From NCBI RefSeq assembly GCF_014642675.1, contig NZ_BMIS01000007.1, positions 104,381 through 168,380 on the forward strand: a stretch of 64,000 nt of DNA. The letters are read 5' to 3'. The position numbers were made by a program, and so were the translations under genes. Source of the stretch: Nesterenkonia cremea. Lineage in GTDB: Bacteria > Actinomycetota > Actinomycetes > Actinomycetales > Micrococcaceae. Positions 1 to 8,043 of this stretch are shown here, piece after piece (position 1 is the first letter of the stretch; each line of letters begins with the position of its first letter). The notes under the pieces are model-generated. The model saw nothing but the letters and a program-made list of their open reading frames with translations. It searched no databases and was not told the DNA's origin.

Positions 1-549
1 TCGGCCGCCCACCGGTTCACCAACCTGGCCACAGAGCACCTGGGCATCACCTGCCACTTCCAGAAGGTGCATGAGTCCGGGATCATCCATAAGGCCTACG
101 AGAACGACGGCGTGAACTTCCCCGCCGATCACTCCGGAGCCATCGAGGGCCAGACCATCTGCCGGGAGTGGACCTCCCGGCAGGTATTCGACGTGGAGGA
201 CAAGTTCCGTTCCTTCCACCAGTACACCGACACCGGCGTCGGGACCTTCTGGTGCACCGCGCGGACCGAAGCGCACTCCTCAGGCATCTACTCGCTGAGC
301 ATCGGAGTGCCCTTCGACCATGTGAAGTGGTTCCGCGGACGGGACACCCCCTCGCGGTCGAAGTCGGGCTGTCCGGAGGACCCCACCTGCTGCCGCCAGC
401 CCCCGCCGGAGCTGGCCGACACCTGGGACGGCAACGCCTGGCCGGCCGCCCGCGCCAACACCCACCTGCTGGCTGCGATGCCGCAGGGTGCCTTCCCCGG
501 TGTGGACACCCGCGAGGTCTACGAGTTCCTCCAGCGCCACTCTGACTGA
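1..549 (+). CDS. RamB-like acetate/glyoxylate regulator, C-terminal part (5' end outside window)
   Basis: The open frame enters from base 1 and stops at 547-549, leaving 182 residues. The residues match the C-terminal ScfRs-type (DUF2083) half of RamB-family regulators: AHRFTNLATEHLG, FQKVHESGIIHKAYENDG, AIEGQTICREW, GTFWCTART, a Cys-rich stretch (CPEDPTCC) and a PGVDTREVYEFLQRH tail. Family members carry an N-terminal XRE helix-turn-helix and an IrrE-like domain, which would lie upstream of the window. RamB controls acetate and glyoxylate-cycle genes in Corynebacterium. Its position beside aceA, which is convergent with it, supports the same role here. The binding domain cannot be seen, so DNA specificity is inferred only. 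Confidence 0.85.
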   Translation, partial: SAAHRFTNLATEHLGITCHFQKVHESGIIHKAYENDGVNFPADHSGAIEGQTICREWTSRQVFDVEDKFRSFHQYTDTGVGTFWCTARTEAHSSGIYSLSIGVPFDHVKWFRGRDTPSRSKSGCPEDPTCCRQPPPELADTWDGNAWPAARANTHLLAAMPQGAFPGVDTREVYEFLQRHSD

Positions 550-601
550 TCACGCTCACTGACACGTGGGGGGATCGGGAGAACTCCTCAGCACAGAGAA
601 A

Positions 602-638
602 ACCGCCGCCCAGGGGACCTCGAACCCTGGGCGGCGGT
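602..638. terminator. Bidirectional hairpin terminator between convergent genes
   Basis: A 14-bp perfect stem (602-615 with 625-638, ACCGCCGCCCAGGG and its complement) closes a 9-nt loop and is followed by a pyrimidine-rich tail (CGTCTCTTCTTC). It lies between the stop of the RamB-like gene and the stop of the convergent malate-synthase-derived ORF, so it can end transcription from both sides. Confidence 0.8.
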
Positions 639-663
639 CGTCTCTTCTTCAGGTGCTGTCGGC

Positions 664-1266
664 TCAGGCCGCGGCGCTCATGCGGCGACCTCCTCCGGTC
701 AGCACCGCTGCGCTGCTGGCGTCCCCGTCCTCGTCATCGTCGAGGTCCGGCTCCCCCGGGCCCAGATGGATGGCCCGGATGGTGCCGTCGGGAAGCCCGG
801 CCAGCTCCTCGGCCCGGATGAAGAGATCCTGCCAGAGCTGCAGCTCCCCCTCCGACTCCAGACCGAGCAGCGAGATGAACGGCGCCCGGCCGTCCGCCAT
901 CAGAGTCCGCGCATTGCGGTAGACGTGCAGACCGAAGTCCACGATCCCGGCCGAGAGCGGCTGGCCCTCGAACAGGATGCGGCCCTCCTGCCGAGCCAGA
1001 CCGCGCGGGGTGATGAAAGTGCACGGCGGCTCGGACAGCTGCTTCTCGATCAGCGCGTGCCAGGAGGCGGCCACATCTCCGGCCTCTCCCAGCGCCTCAT
1101 CGGAGGCGCCGTCGACGGCGTCGAGCGCTTCTACCCGGGGACCGAACTCCCGGTGCAGCGTGGCCAGGAAGCTCAGCACATCTGCGGTGAGGACCTCGTT
1201 CTGGCGCGGGGCCTGCGGTCCGGTCAGTGTGATGCCGTTGATGGTGATCGAGCTGGGGGTGTTCAT
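664..1266 (-). CDS. Malate synthase A-derived ORF with large internal and C-terminal deletion
   Basis: This 200-residue product is clearly malate synthase-derived but far too short (AceB is about 530 residues). Residues 7-50 (ITINGITLTGP, ..EVLTADVLSFLATLHREFGPR) match the AceB N-terminus. Residues 85-155 (TPRGLARQEGRILFEGQPLSAGIVDFGLHVYRNARTL.., LESEGELQLWQDLF, GLPDGTIRAIHL) match the start of the barrel. The segment between them and everything after the GTIRA strand are missing, including the metal and acetyl-CoA site and the catalytic Asp. The last 40 residues are an unrelated acidic tail. A strong ribosome site (AAAGGAG) and an intact frame remain, 44 nt downstream of aceA. It is almost certainly not a malate synthase; a vestigial or repurposed protein is the likely reading. 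Confidence 0.8.
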   Translation of the reverse strand: MNTPSSITINGITLTGPQAPRQNEVLTADVLSFLATLHREFGPRVEALDAVDGASDEALGEAGDVAASWHALIEKQLSEPPCTFITPRGLARQEGRILFEGQPLSAGIVDFGLHVYRNARTLMADGRAPFISLLGLESEGELQLWQDLFIRAEELAGLPDGTIRAIHLGPGEPDLDDDEDGDASSAAVLTGGGRRMSAAA

Positions 1267-1310
1267 CTCTCCGACTCCTTTGTCAGATTCCGTCCACCTG
1301 AGTCATCGAC

Positions 1311-2669
1311 TCAGTGGAACTGTCCTTCTTCGGTGGAGCCCTTCAGCGCAGTGGTGGAGGACTCAGGGTTCAGCGTGGTGGAGATGGCATCGAAGTAGCC
1401 GGTGCCGACCTCACGCTGGTGCTTGGTGGAGGTGTAGCCGTCGGACTCGGCGGCGAACTCGGCCTCCTGCAGCTCCACATAGGCCTTCATCTGCTCCTCC
1501 TTGTAGCCCTTGGCCAGGTTGAAGGCGGAGTAGTTGAGGCTGTGGAAGCCTGCCAGGGTGATGAACTGGAAGGTGAAGCCCATCTTGCCCAGCTCGTTCT
1601 GGAACTTGGCGATGGTCTCGTCGTCGAGATGCTTCTTCCAGTTGAAGGAGGGCGAGCAGTTGTAGGCCAGCATCTGGTCCGGGTACTCGGCCTTCACCGC
1701 CTCGGCGAACTGACGTGCTGCCTCCAGGTCCGGAGTGCCGGTCTCCATCCAGATCAGATCCGAGTACGGAGCGTAGGCCTTGGCGCGCTCGATGCAGGGC
1801 TCGATGCCGTTGGTGACCTTGTAGAAGCCCTCGGCGGTGCGCTCACCGGTGATGAAGGGCTTATCCCGTTCGTCCACGTCCGAGGTGATCAGCGTGGCGG
1901 CCTCAGCGTCAGTGCGGGCGATGATCAGGCTGTCGACGTTGTGGACGTCGGCCGCCAGACGCGCCGCCTGCAGCGTGCGGATGTGCTGGCTGGTGGGGAT
2001 GAGCACCTTTCCGCCGAGGTGACCACACTTCTTCTCCGAGGCGAGCTGGTCTTCCCAGTGAACACCGGCCGCGCCGGCGTCGATCATGGACTTCATCAGC
2101 TCGTAGGCGTTGAGCGGGCCGCCGAAGCCGGCCTCGGCGTCGGCGACGATCGGGACCACGTAGTCCTCCACGGAACGGACGCCCTCGAGGTACTCGATCT
2201 GGTCGGCACGCATCAGCGCGTTGTTGATGCGGCGGACCACAGTGGGCACCGAATTGGCCGGGTACAGCGACTGGTCCGGGTAGGTGTGGCCGGAGTTGTT
2301 GGCGTCGCCGGCGACCTGCCAGCCGGAGAGGTAGATGGCACGCAGGCCACCCTTGACGTAGTTGACGGCCTGGTTTCCAGAGAGGGCGCCCAGCGAGTTG
2401 GTGTACTTGCCGGCTGCGTGCTCCTCGGTCAGCTGCTTCCACAGCTTCTCCGCGCCGCGCTTGGCCAGAGTCTTCTCCTCCTGCACGGTGCCCTGGAGCT
2501 TCACGACTTCGGAGGCGGAGTAGTCACGGGTGATGTTCTTCCAGCGAGGGTTGGTCTCCCAATCCTTCTGGAGCGCATCCACCTTCTTCTGGAACTCCGA
2601 CTGCGGCTCCGGCTGGGGAGCTGCGGTGCCGGCCTGTTCAGCGATGGGGCGGTCGAGCGTCTCGGTCAT
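1311..2669 (-). CDS. aceA: Isocitrate lyase
   Basis: This enzyme cleaves isocitrate to succinate and glyoxylate in the glyoxylate shunt, allowing growth on acetate or fatty acids. The 452-residue product has the signature [17 protein letters not shown] with the catalytic Cys, the Mg-binding stretch [10 protein letters not shown], the barrel motif WMETGTPD and the [10 protein letters not shown] motif. A longer frame runs up to 2840, but the ATG at 2667-2669 is preceded by a good Shine-Dalgarno (AAAGGAG) and begins the usual N-terminus MTETLDRP. The next gene downstream is the truncated malate synthase ORF, so the cell must get full malate synthase from elsewhere. Regulation by the neighbouring RamB-like protein is likely but inferred. 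Confidence 0.97.
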   Translation of the reverse strand: MTETLDRPIAEQAGTAAPQPEPQSEFQKKVDALQKDWETNPRWKNITRDYSASEVVKLQGTVQEEKTLAKRGAEKLWKQLTEEHAAGKYTNSLGALSGNQAVNYVKGGLRAIYLSGWQVAGDANNSGHTYPDQSLYPANSVPTVVRRINNALMRADQIEYLEGVRSVEDYVVPIVADAEAGFGGPLNAYELMKSMIDAGAAGVHWEDQLASEKKCGHLGGKVLIPTSQHIRTLQAARLAADVHNVDSLIIARTDAEAATLITSDVDERDKPFITGERTAEGFYKVTNGIEPCIERAKAYAPYSDLIWMETGTPDLEAARQFAEAVKAEYPDQMLAYNCSPSFNWKKHLDDETIAKFQNELGKMGFTFQFITLAGFHSLNYSAFNLAKGYKEEQMKAYVELQEAEFAAESDGYTSTKHQREVGTGYFDAISTTLNPESSTTALKGSTEEGQFH

Positions 2670-2768
2670 GAGAATCTCCTTTGAATCGTTGACCGTGCGG
2701 TTGGTGCTCTTCCAGTTTTGCGCCCTTTTCAACCCTTGATCCAGCGGATTCGAAAGAAAGATCTGCAA

Positions 2769-2788
2769 TTCTTCGCGTTTTCGAAGAA
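2769..2788. promoter_or_regulatory. 7-bp inverted repeat upstream of aceA (candidate operator)
   Basis: TTCTTCG-N6-CGAAGAA is a perfect dyad (2769-2775 and 2782-2788) about 100 nt upstream of the aceA start and 90 nt upstream of the divergent gene at 2878. Such symmetry in a divergent promoter region suggests a regulator site. It does not clearly match the published Corynebacterium RamB motif, so the protein that binds it is unknown. Confidence 0.4.
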
Positions 2789-2877
2789 GTGCCACATGCC
2801 TAGGCTGGTCTCCCGTTACCACATGGTGTTGAATGTTCACCAGACTCGAACGGAATCAGATCTGAAAGGGGGCGACG

Positions 2878-4215
2878 GTGACCCAGCACCCGCCTGAGAA
2901 CGAGAACCCTGCCAACGGCCCCGGGGACACCCCCTCCCCTGAGGACCAGCCCCACCAGCCGGAGCAGCAGCCTCCCTTCGGCGAGCAGTCCACTCAGGCC
3001 ATGCCTCAGCAGGGCTTCGGCGAACAGCCGACTCAGGCGATGCCGCCTCAGGACCCCGGCGCCCCGCAGGATGCCCCCTTCAGCGCCGGCTCCGCGCATG
3101 ATCCCGGGGCCCCCGGCTACGGCGCTCCGCAGCAGCCCGGGGGGCCCGGCTACCCCGGCACTCCGCACGACGCCGGCCAACCCGGTCCTGGCCAGCCCGG
3201 TCCTGGGCAGCCCGGTCCTGGGCAGGGCTTCCCCGGCGCTCCGATCTTCCCCGGCCAGGGCGGGCAGCAGCACCACGTCGCCGGCTACCCGGGCGCACCC
3301 CAGCAGCCCGGCGGCCCCGGCCACCCCGGCGGACCTCAGGGCCCCGGCGGCCCCGGTGGACCCGGCGGCCCCGGTGGACCCGGCGGCCCCGGCGGCCAGG
3401 AGCCCGAGAAGAAGGGCTTCTTCGCCCGATTCTGGTGGGCCATCGTGCTGCTCGGTGTGCTCTTCGCCGCACTGATCGCTCTGGTCATCGTGCTGTTCAC
3501 CATGGACAACGGCGATGACGAGGACACCGAGGCCGCCACCGAGGACGAGGCCGCCACCGAGGACGAGTCGGATGACGAGGACTCCGCTCAGGAGGATGAG
3601 GAAGAGGATCCTGAGGACGAGGACGCCGTCATCGAAGACGAGGATGACGAAGATGAGGATGACGGCGACGAGGGCACCTTCCCGACCGGCGGCGAAGCCT
3701 TCGGCGACGATGAGGGCATGATCGTCGGCGAGGACATCGAAGAAGGCACCTACCGCCAGGACGTCGGGGCCGAGGACGATGACTTCGGCTGCTTCTACTC
3801 CGTCTGGGAGGACGACGAGGAAGAGGACGTCATTCACAGCGGCTACAATCCCGGCGGCATCGTGTCCCTCGAAGACGGCATGCTGATGAACTCCCGTGAC
3901 TGCGGCGAGTGGCTCCCCGTGGAGGATACCTACCCAGACAGCCCGGACACCGTGGCAGAGAACGGCCAGATGTATGTCATCGGTGAGCACATCGAGGAAG
4001 GCACCTACCAGCTGAACTGGGATGTGGATGACGACGACATGAGCTGCGCCTTCTACGTCTACAGCGATCTCACCGAGTGGGACTGGGAGGACTTCAACGC
4101 CTGGTTCGAGGATGAGGACGAATGGGGAGAGGAAGAGGTCGAGATCCACCTGGGTGCCGGCAACCAGGTCTTCTTCCACAATGACGGCTGCGGTGAGTGG
4201 GAGCTCGTCGACTGA
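2878..4215 (+). CDS. Membrane-anchored protein with Pro/Gly-rich N-terminus, acidic stalk and two EGTY repeats
   Basis: Translation most likely starts at GTG 2878, preceded by AAAGGGGG. Residues 1-175 are Pro/Gly/Gln-rich, ending in collagen-like GGPGGPGG repeats, and lie in the cytoplasm. One membrane segment follows (about 184-205, WWAIVLLGVLFAALIALVIVLF), then an Asp/Glu-rich linker (about 210-265). Two copies of an extracellular module follow, each opening with an (I/V)G(E)xIEEGTY motif at about residues 281-290 and 366-374 and ending with a C-G-E-W motif. Paired cysteines in each module may form disulfides. Similar GTY repeats occur in secreted actinobacterial proteins of unknown function. 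No function is assigned. The extreme acidity outside the membrane resembles salt-adapted envelope proteins. Confidence 0.8.
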   Translation: MTQHPPENENPANGPGDTPSPEDQPHQPEQQPPFGEQSTQAMPQQGFGEQPTQAMPPQDPGAPQDAPFSAGSAHDPGAPGYGAPQQPGGPGYPGTPHDAGQPGPGQPGPGQPGPGQGFPGAPIFPGQGGQQHHVAGYPGAPQQPGGPGHPGGPQGPGGPGGPGGPGGPGGPGGQEPEKKGFFARFWWAIVLLGVLFAALIALVIVLFTMDNGDDEDTEAATEDEAATEDESDDEDSAQEDEEEDPEDEDAVIEDEDDEDEDDGDEGTFPTGGEAFGDDEGMIVGEDIEEGTYRQDVGAEDDDFGCFYSVWEDDEEEDVIHSGYNPGGIVSLEDGMLMNSRDCGEWLPVEDTYPDSPDTVAENGQMYVIGEHIEEGTYQLNWDVDDDDMSCAFYVYSDLTEWDWEDFNAWFEDEDEWGEEEVEIHLGAGNQVFFHNDGCGEWELVD

Positions 4216-4260
4216 CGCTCCCTCTGATCGACCCGCCGCAGGGTCGCAGCCAGCCCATAT

Positions 4261-4313
4261 CGACAAAGGGCGGGTTTCTTCTACACTATGTAGAAGAAAC
4301 CCGCCCTTTGTCG
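4261..4313 (+). terminator. 25-bp perfect hairpin between 4215 and 4336
   Basis: Bases 4261-4285 pair without mismatch with 4289-4313, leaving a 3-nt loop. The hairpin begins 45 nt after the stop of the upstream gene and ends 22 nt before the next start codon. It would make a very stable terminator or processing site, but there is no clear T-run after it. A perfect 25-bp stem is unusually long for an ordinary terminator. Confidence 0.55.
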
Positions 4314-4335
4314 TACCCCTTTCAGGAGAATCTCC

Positions 4336-4734
4336 ATGACCAGCACCTCAGCACCTGCCAGCCCGATGCCCAAGCTGACCCTCGGGGTCGGCGGACTCCT
4401 CATTGCCGTGGGTGTCATCGGCTACCTGGTGTCCATGATCAACGACACTCAGCACTTCACCGCACTGATCCCCAGCTTCCTGGGTGTACTGCTGCTGATC
4501 AGCGGCTTCATCGCACTGAAGAACACCAAGCTGGGAGTGCACCTCGGCCTGGCCCTCGCCCTGCTGGGCGCACTGGCCATGGGCATGCCGCTCAGCGGCC
4601 TGGGCGACCTCTTCGCCGGCGAGGCCGAGCGTCCCGCCGCCGTCATCTCCGCTCTGGTGACGGTGATCGTCCTGGTGGTCTACATCGCCCTGGGCGTGCG
4701 CTCCTTCATCGCAGCCCGCCGCTGGAAGGGCTGA
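4336..4734 (+). CDS. Small four-helix integral membrane protein
   Basis: This 132-residue protein has a short polar N-terminus and four predicted membrane helices (about 14-35, 43-61, 66-82 and 102-124). It ends in a positively charged tail (AARRWKG), which places the C-terminus in the cytoplasm. A ribosome site (CAGGAG, 4323-4328) precedes the ATG. No recognised family motif is visible. It lies just beyond the long hairpin and converges on the LytR_C gene 8 nt away. Confidence 0.8.
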   Translation: MTSTSAPASPMPKLTLGVGGLLIAVGVIGYLVSMINDTQHFTALIPSFLGVLLLISGFIALKNTKLGVHLGLALALLGALAMGMPLSGLGDLFAGEAERPAAVISALVTVIVLVVYIALGVRSFIAARRWKG

Positions 4735-4742
4735 GGCCTCTT

Positions 4743-5255
4743 CTAACCTGAGCAGCTGATACGGCCTGGGGAGATCTCCACATCGTGGCGATCCTCCAGG
4801 CCGTCGTAGTCTGTGCCCAAGATCAGGTCCACGCTGAAGTCATCCCGGCCGTCGATGTCCACCAGCGTGCCGGGCAGGTGCTGCTGCAGGGTGTAGGCCT
4901 GGCGCAGGCCCCGCTCCCCCACGCGGATGATGCCTTCGAAGCCGGTGTCGGCGAGATAGTCATTGTCCACCTCGCCCACCCGGAAGCTGCGGTCCTCCAG
5001 ATCATCGGCGACATCGCCGGCCAGACCGGGCTCATTGGTGGTGTTGTAGACGCTGACCTCCACCCGCTCGGCCACCACGGGCTGCTGAATCCCGGAGGGG
5101 CAGTCTCCCTCGGGGACGCCGGAGGCGCCGGTGAGCGAGCTGGTGTCGATGGTCCCGGAGACCATCAGCCAGCTGCCCAGGGTCACCGCAGCCAGCGCGC
5201 CGGAGGTCCCCAGAGTGATGAGGGTGCTTTCTCTGCGGGTGCTGCGTTCGGTCAT
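4743..5255 (-). CDS. LytR C-terminal domain protein, membrane anchored
   Basis: This 170-residue protein has an N-terminal anchor (about residues 13-33, TLGTSGALAAVTLGSWLMV) followed by an extracellular domain of the LytR_C type, recognised from VEVSVYNTTNEPGLAGDVADDL and the VGEVDNDY motif after it. LytR_C domains are found at the end of LytR-CpsA-Psr wall-polymer ligases and as stand-alone anchored proteins in Actinobacteria. The ligase domain is absent, so this is probably an accessory cell-wall protein. The stop lies 8 nt from the convergent gene at 4336-4734. Confidence 0.8.
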   Translation of the reverse strand: MTERSTRRESTLITLGTSGALAAVTLGSWLMVSGTIDTSSLTGASGVPEGDCPSGIQQPVVAERVEVSVYNTTNEPGLAGDVADDLEDRSFRVGEVDNDYLADTGFEGIIRVGERGLRQAYTLQQHLPGTLVDIDGRDDFSVDLILGTDYDGLEDRHDVEISPGRISCSG

Positions 5256-5316
5256 GAGGAGATTCTAGAAGGTCCGCACAGGCGCCACCTATTGAGCCAC
5301 AGTCCGCCGGCCTTCC

Positions 5317-5961
5317 TCAGGGAAGCTCCGGCTCACAGTCCAGATCATCGGCGAAGACCCCGACGCCGTCCGCCTCCGCCTCAGCCCAGGCCTCCTCGAT
5401 CTGATCCAGGAAGCGGTCATTGGGCGCATAGTGGACCGGGGCGCCGAAGCCGTCGCGGGCCATCTGCTCGTTGATGAAGACCGCATCCAGGAAGACCCCT
5501 GCCAGCAGCCGGTCATACTGATCGGTGCGCTCCTCGTCGAACTTCAGAGTCAGCTGAGCGCCGGGACTGACCAGCTCCTCCATCCGCTCAGTGGCCTCCG
5601 GGCCCATACATTCCACTGGCTGCTGCGGGTGCACCGTCTCCGGGGTATCTATGTTGAGCAGACGGATCCGCTCCTCCTGACCGTCCAGCTCCACCACCAG
5701 AGTGTCACCGTCCACCACGCGGACCAGCGTGGCGGCCTCGCCGTCACCGCCGGAGCTTCCGGCTTCATCCTGCTGGAACCAGCTGATGAGGGCACCCACA
5801 AGGACCACCACCAGCACGATGGCCAGCCACTGGAAGATGCCGCGGCCGGACTGCCGGCGCCGTCCCCTGCCGCCAGCGCCGCGACCGCTGCGCTGGGTCC
5901 CGCGGCGGGCAGCCCGCCGGAGGTGGCGCTGGAGGTTCTGCTCGAAGTACCTGTTGCTCAC
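5317..5961 (-). CDS. Membrane-anchored thermonuclease-family nuclease
   Basis: This is a staphylococcal-nuclease-like enzyme, expected to cut DNA or RNA outside the cell. The 214-residue protein has a basic N-terminus, one membrane segment (about 40-61), a Gly/Ser linker and a nuclease domain (about 76-200). VVDGDTLVVELDG, the Arg in RIRLLNIDTPE with its following acidic residues, and the DQYDRLLAGVFLD stretch with the second Arg match the family's active site. The C-terminal EAWAEAEADGVGVF helix is typical too. It stands alone between the LytR_C gene and the divergent biotin operon. Confidence 0.9.
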   Translation of the reverse strand: MSNRYFEQNLQRHLRRAARRGTQRSGRGAGGRGRRRQSGRGIFQWLAIVLVVVLVGALISWFQQDEAGSSGGDGEAATLVRVVDGDTLVVELDGQEERIRLLNIDTPETVHPQQPVECMGPEATERMEELVSPGAQLTLKFDEERTDQYDRLLAGVFLDAVFINEQMARDGFGAPVHYAPNDRFLDQIEEAWAEAEADGVGVFADDLDCEPELP

Positions 5962-6040
5962 CGCAGAAGCTTATCGCCAGCCACGGACGCAGAACTGCGA
6001 CGCCGGGCCGACCGCTTCCTCCAGCTGTACCGCAGAGTAG

Positions 6041-6057
6041 TTTGAACACCGTTCAAA
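6041..6057 (+). promoter_or_regulatory. BioQ-type operator over the bioY promoter
   Basis: TTTGAAC-ACC-GTTCAAA is a perfect 7-bp dyad with a 3-nt spacer. Its core TGAAC-N3-GTTCA agrees with the motif known for BioQ, the TetR-type biotin repressor of Corynebacterium and Mycobacterium. It overlaps a -35 hexamer (TTGAAC, 6042-6047), followed after 17 nt by a -10 (TGAGAT, 6065-6070), so a bound repressor would block RNA polymerase. The predicted transcript start falls at about the bioY ATG (6078). Confidence 0.75.
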
Positions 6058-6077
6058 AATGCGATGAGATACTTCCT

Positions 6078-6680
6078 ATGACCAGCTCCCCCCTGCGCCG
6101 CGGCGCCGCCCAGAGCGCACACCGCACCGTGGACATCGCGATGATCGGCGTCTTCGCCGCCCTGATCGCCGTCCTGGCCTTCGCCCCACCCATCCCGGTG
6201 GGCAGCGCAGGAGTGCCGATCACCCTGCAGACCCTGGGCGTCGCACTGGCCGGTCTGACCTTGGGGCCCTGGCGCGGTGCCGCCGCGGCCGGACTCTATC
6301 TGGCCCTGGGACTGTTGGGACTGCCCATCTTCTCCGGCTTCGCCGGGGGTCTGGGCGTGCTGGCCGGCCCCTCCGCCGGATATCTGCTCTCCTTTCCGCT
6401 GACCGCGCTGATCACCGGCCTGATCGCCTGGGCCGTGCTGCGCCGGGCCCAACCGCGCTGGTGGGTCCCGCTGCTGTTCTGCGCAGCCGCGGCCGGCAGC
6501 ATTCTGGCCACCCATCCGCTGGGTATCCTGGGCATGAGCTTCACCCTGGACGTCAGCCTGCAGGAGGCCTTCCTCATGGACATCGTGTTCTGGCCCGGCG
6601 ATCTGGCCAAATCTCTGGCCGGCGCCGGCGCGGCCGCCCTGCTCCACCGCACCTACCCCATGCTGCTGGCCCGCCGGTGA
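6078..6680 (+). CDS. bioY: Biotin ECF transporter S component BioY
   Basis: BioY binds biotin in the membrane and delivers it to the BioMN energizing module. The 200-residue protein has six hydrophobic helices and the family motifs VPITLQTLGVALAGLTLGPWRGAAA, the GLLGLPIFSG..GGLGVLAGPSAGYL region and FWPGDLAKS near the end. The start at ATG 6078 is preferred over an upstream one at 6042 because the family N-terminus begins here. No Shine-Dalgarno is visible, and the -10 box ends 7 nt upstream, so the mRNA is probably leaderless. It is the first gene of a four-gene operon behind the BioQ-type site. Confidence 0.95.
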   Translation: MTSSPLRRGAAQSAHRTVDIAMIGVFAALIAVLAFAPPIPVGSAGVPITLQTLGVALAGLTLGPWRGAAAAGLYLALGLLGLPIFSGFAGGLGVLAGPSAGYLLSFPLTALITGLIAWAVLRRAQPRWWVPLLFCAAAAGSILATHPLGILGMSFTLDVSLQEAFLMDIVFWPGDLAKSLAGAGAAALLHRTYPMLLARR

Positions 6681-7396
6681 CCTCCACCAGCTCTGAGATC
6701 CGTCTGGAGTCGGTCCGCGTCCTCGCCGGGGAGCGCGAGCTGCTGGCTGTCCCCTCCCTGGAGCTGACCGAGCGCCGGATCAGCGTGATCGGCCCCAACG
6801 GCGGCGGGAAGTCCACCCTGCTGCAGCTGTTCAACGGTCTGACCGAACCCACTGAGGGCTGGGTGACCGTGCGCGGCCTGGACACCATCGATCAGGGCCG
6901 CCAGGTGCGGCGCCGCGTGGGCTTCGTCTTCTCCAACCCGGCCGCCCAGCTGGTCATGCCCACTCCCCAGGAGGATGTGGAGCTCTCCCTGCAGCGCACT
7001 GTCCGCGACCGTGCCGAACGGCGGAGGCTGGCCGCCGCCTGTCTGACGGAGCTGGGCATCGCCGAGCTGGCCGACCGCAGCTCCCATGAGCTCTCCGGGG
7101 GTCAGCAGCAGTTGGCGGCCCTGGCCACGGTGCTGATCCAGGAGCCGGAGATCGTGGTCCTGGATGAGCCCACCACCCTGCTGGACCTGGTCAACGCCGA
7201 GCGCTTCACCGGGATCCTCGATCAGCTGGCCGCGCAGAAGGGCCTGCAGATCATCACCGCCACCCATGACCTGCAGCTGGCCGCACGCGCCGAGCGCTGC
7301 CTGCTCATCGACAGCGGCGCCCTCCATTCCGACGGCGCTCCGGAGACGGTGATCGAGACCTACCGCAGCATGGCCGCCCAGCGAGCCGCCCGATGA
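6677..7396 (+). CDS. bioM: Biotin ECF transporter ATP-binding protein BioM
   Basis: This is the ATPase that drives biotin uptake with BioY and BioN. The 239-residue product has Walker A GPNGGGKST (about residues 36-44), the Q-loop region, the ABC signature LSGGQQQ, Walker B IVVLDEPT and the switch His in ATHDLQLA. The GTG start at 6677 overlaps the bioY stop (GTGA), giving tight translational coupling. A longer frame upstream merely runs inside bioY. Confidence 0.95.
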   Translation: MTSTSSEIRLESVRVLAGERELLAVPSLELTERRISVIGPNGGGKSTLLQLFNGLTEPTEGWVTVRGLDTIDQGRQVRRRVGFVFSNPAAQLVMPTPQEDVELSLQRTVRDRAERRRLAAACLTELGIAELADRSSHELSGGQQQLAALATVLIQEPEIVVLDEPTTLLDLVNAERFTGILDQLAAQKGLQIITATHDLQLAARAERCLLIDSGALHSDGAPETVIETYRSMAAQRAAR

Positions 7397-8043
7397 GCCG
7401 ACGACGCCGGCCCCGCCCGCTGCGCGCCCGAGATCAGGTCTTCGGGCGCACCGCCCCCGGAAACGGAATCCTGCACCGCACCCCGGCCTGGGCCAAGGTG
7501 GCGGTGCTGGCCGCGGTGACCGTGACCGTGCTGATCCTGCGCTCCCCAACGGTGAGCCTCGGCGTCGTGGTGGCCGTGCTGCTGCTGGGAGCCGCCGCAG
7601 GCGTTCCCCCGGTCAAGGTGCTGCGGCTGCTGCGCCGGATCTGGCTGCTGCTGGCCGCGGTGCTGGCCGCACAGCTGCTCTTCAACGATCTGGCCGGCGC
7701 CGGAGAGGTGCTCAGCCGGATCATCGCCTGCCTGCTGGGGGCCCAGCTGCTGATCCTGACCACCCGGCCGCATGATCTGCTGGGCGTGTTCCGCACTCTG
7801 GTGCTGCCGCTGCGCTGGGTGGGCCTGTCTCCGGGGCGCATCGCGCTGGCCGGCCTGGTCATGCTGCGGGCCATCCCCTATCTGGCGGATCTGGCGCATC
7901 TGGCGCACCGCCAGACTCAGGCCCGCGGACTGGAACACAGCATCCGCGCCCGCACCGTCCCGCTGCTGACCGGATCGGTGGACTATGCCCGGGACACCGG
8001 CCGCGCCCTGGCCGCTCGCGGCATCGACCAGGTGCGCCGATGA
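7393..8043 (+). CDS. bioN: Biotin ECF transporter transmembrane protein BioN
   Basis: This is the T component linking BioM to BioY. The 216-residue protein has a basic N-terminus, the LHRTPAWAKV entry motif, several membrane helices (about 38-115) and the coupling-helix motif ARGLEHSIRAR with the conserved Ala-Arg-Gly near residue 176. The start overlaps the bioM stop by 4 nt (ATGA), and the stop overlaps the next gene in the same way, so all four genes are read together. Confidence 0.93.
   Translation: MSRRRRPRPLRARDQVFGRTAPGNGILHRTPAWAKVAVLAAVTVTVLILRSPTVSLGVVVAVLLLGAAAGVPPVKVLRLLRRIWLLLAAVLAAQLLFNDLAGAGEVLSRIIACLLGAQLLILTTRPHDLLGVFRTLVLPLRWVGLSPGRIALAGLVMLRAIPYLADLAHLAHRQTQARGLEHSIRARTVPLLTGSVDYARDTGRALAARGIDQVRR

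Noticed and set aside
1314..2684. Long open frame (456 codons) opposite aceA
   Set aside because: Antisense shadow of aceA caused by high GC; no family features or ribosome site.
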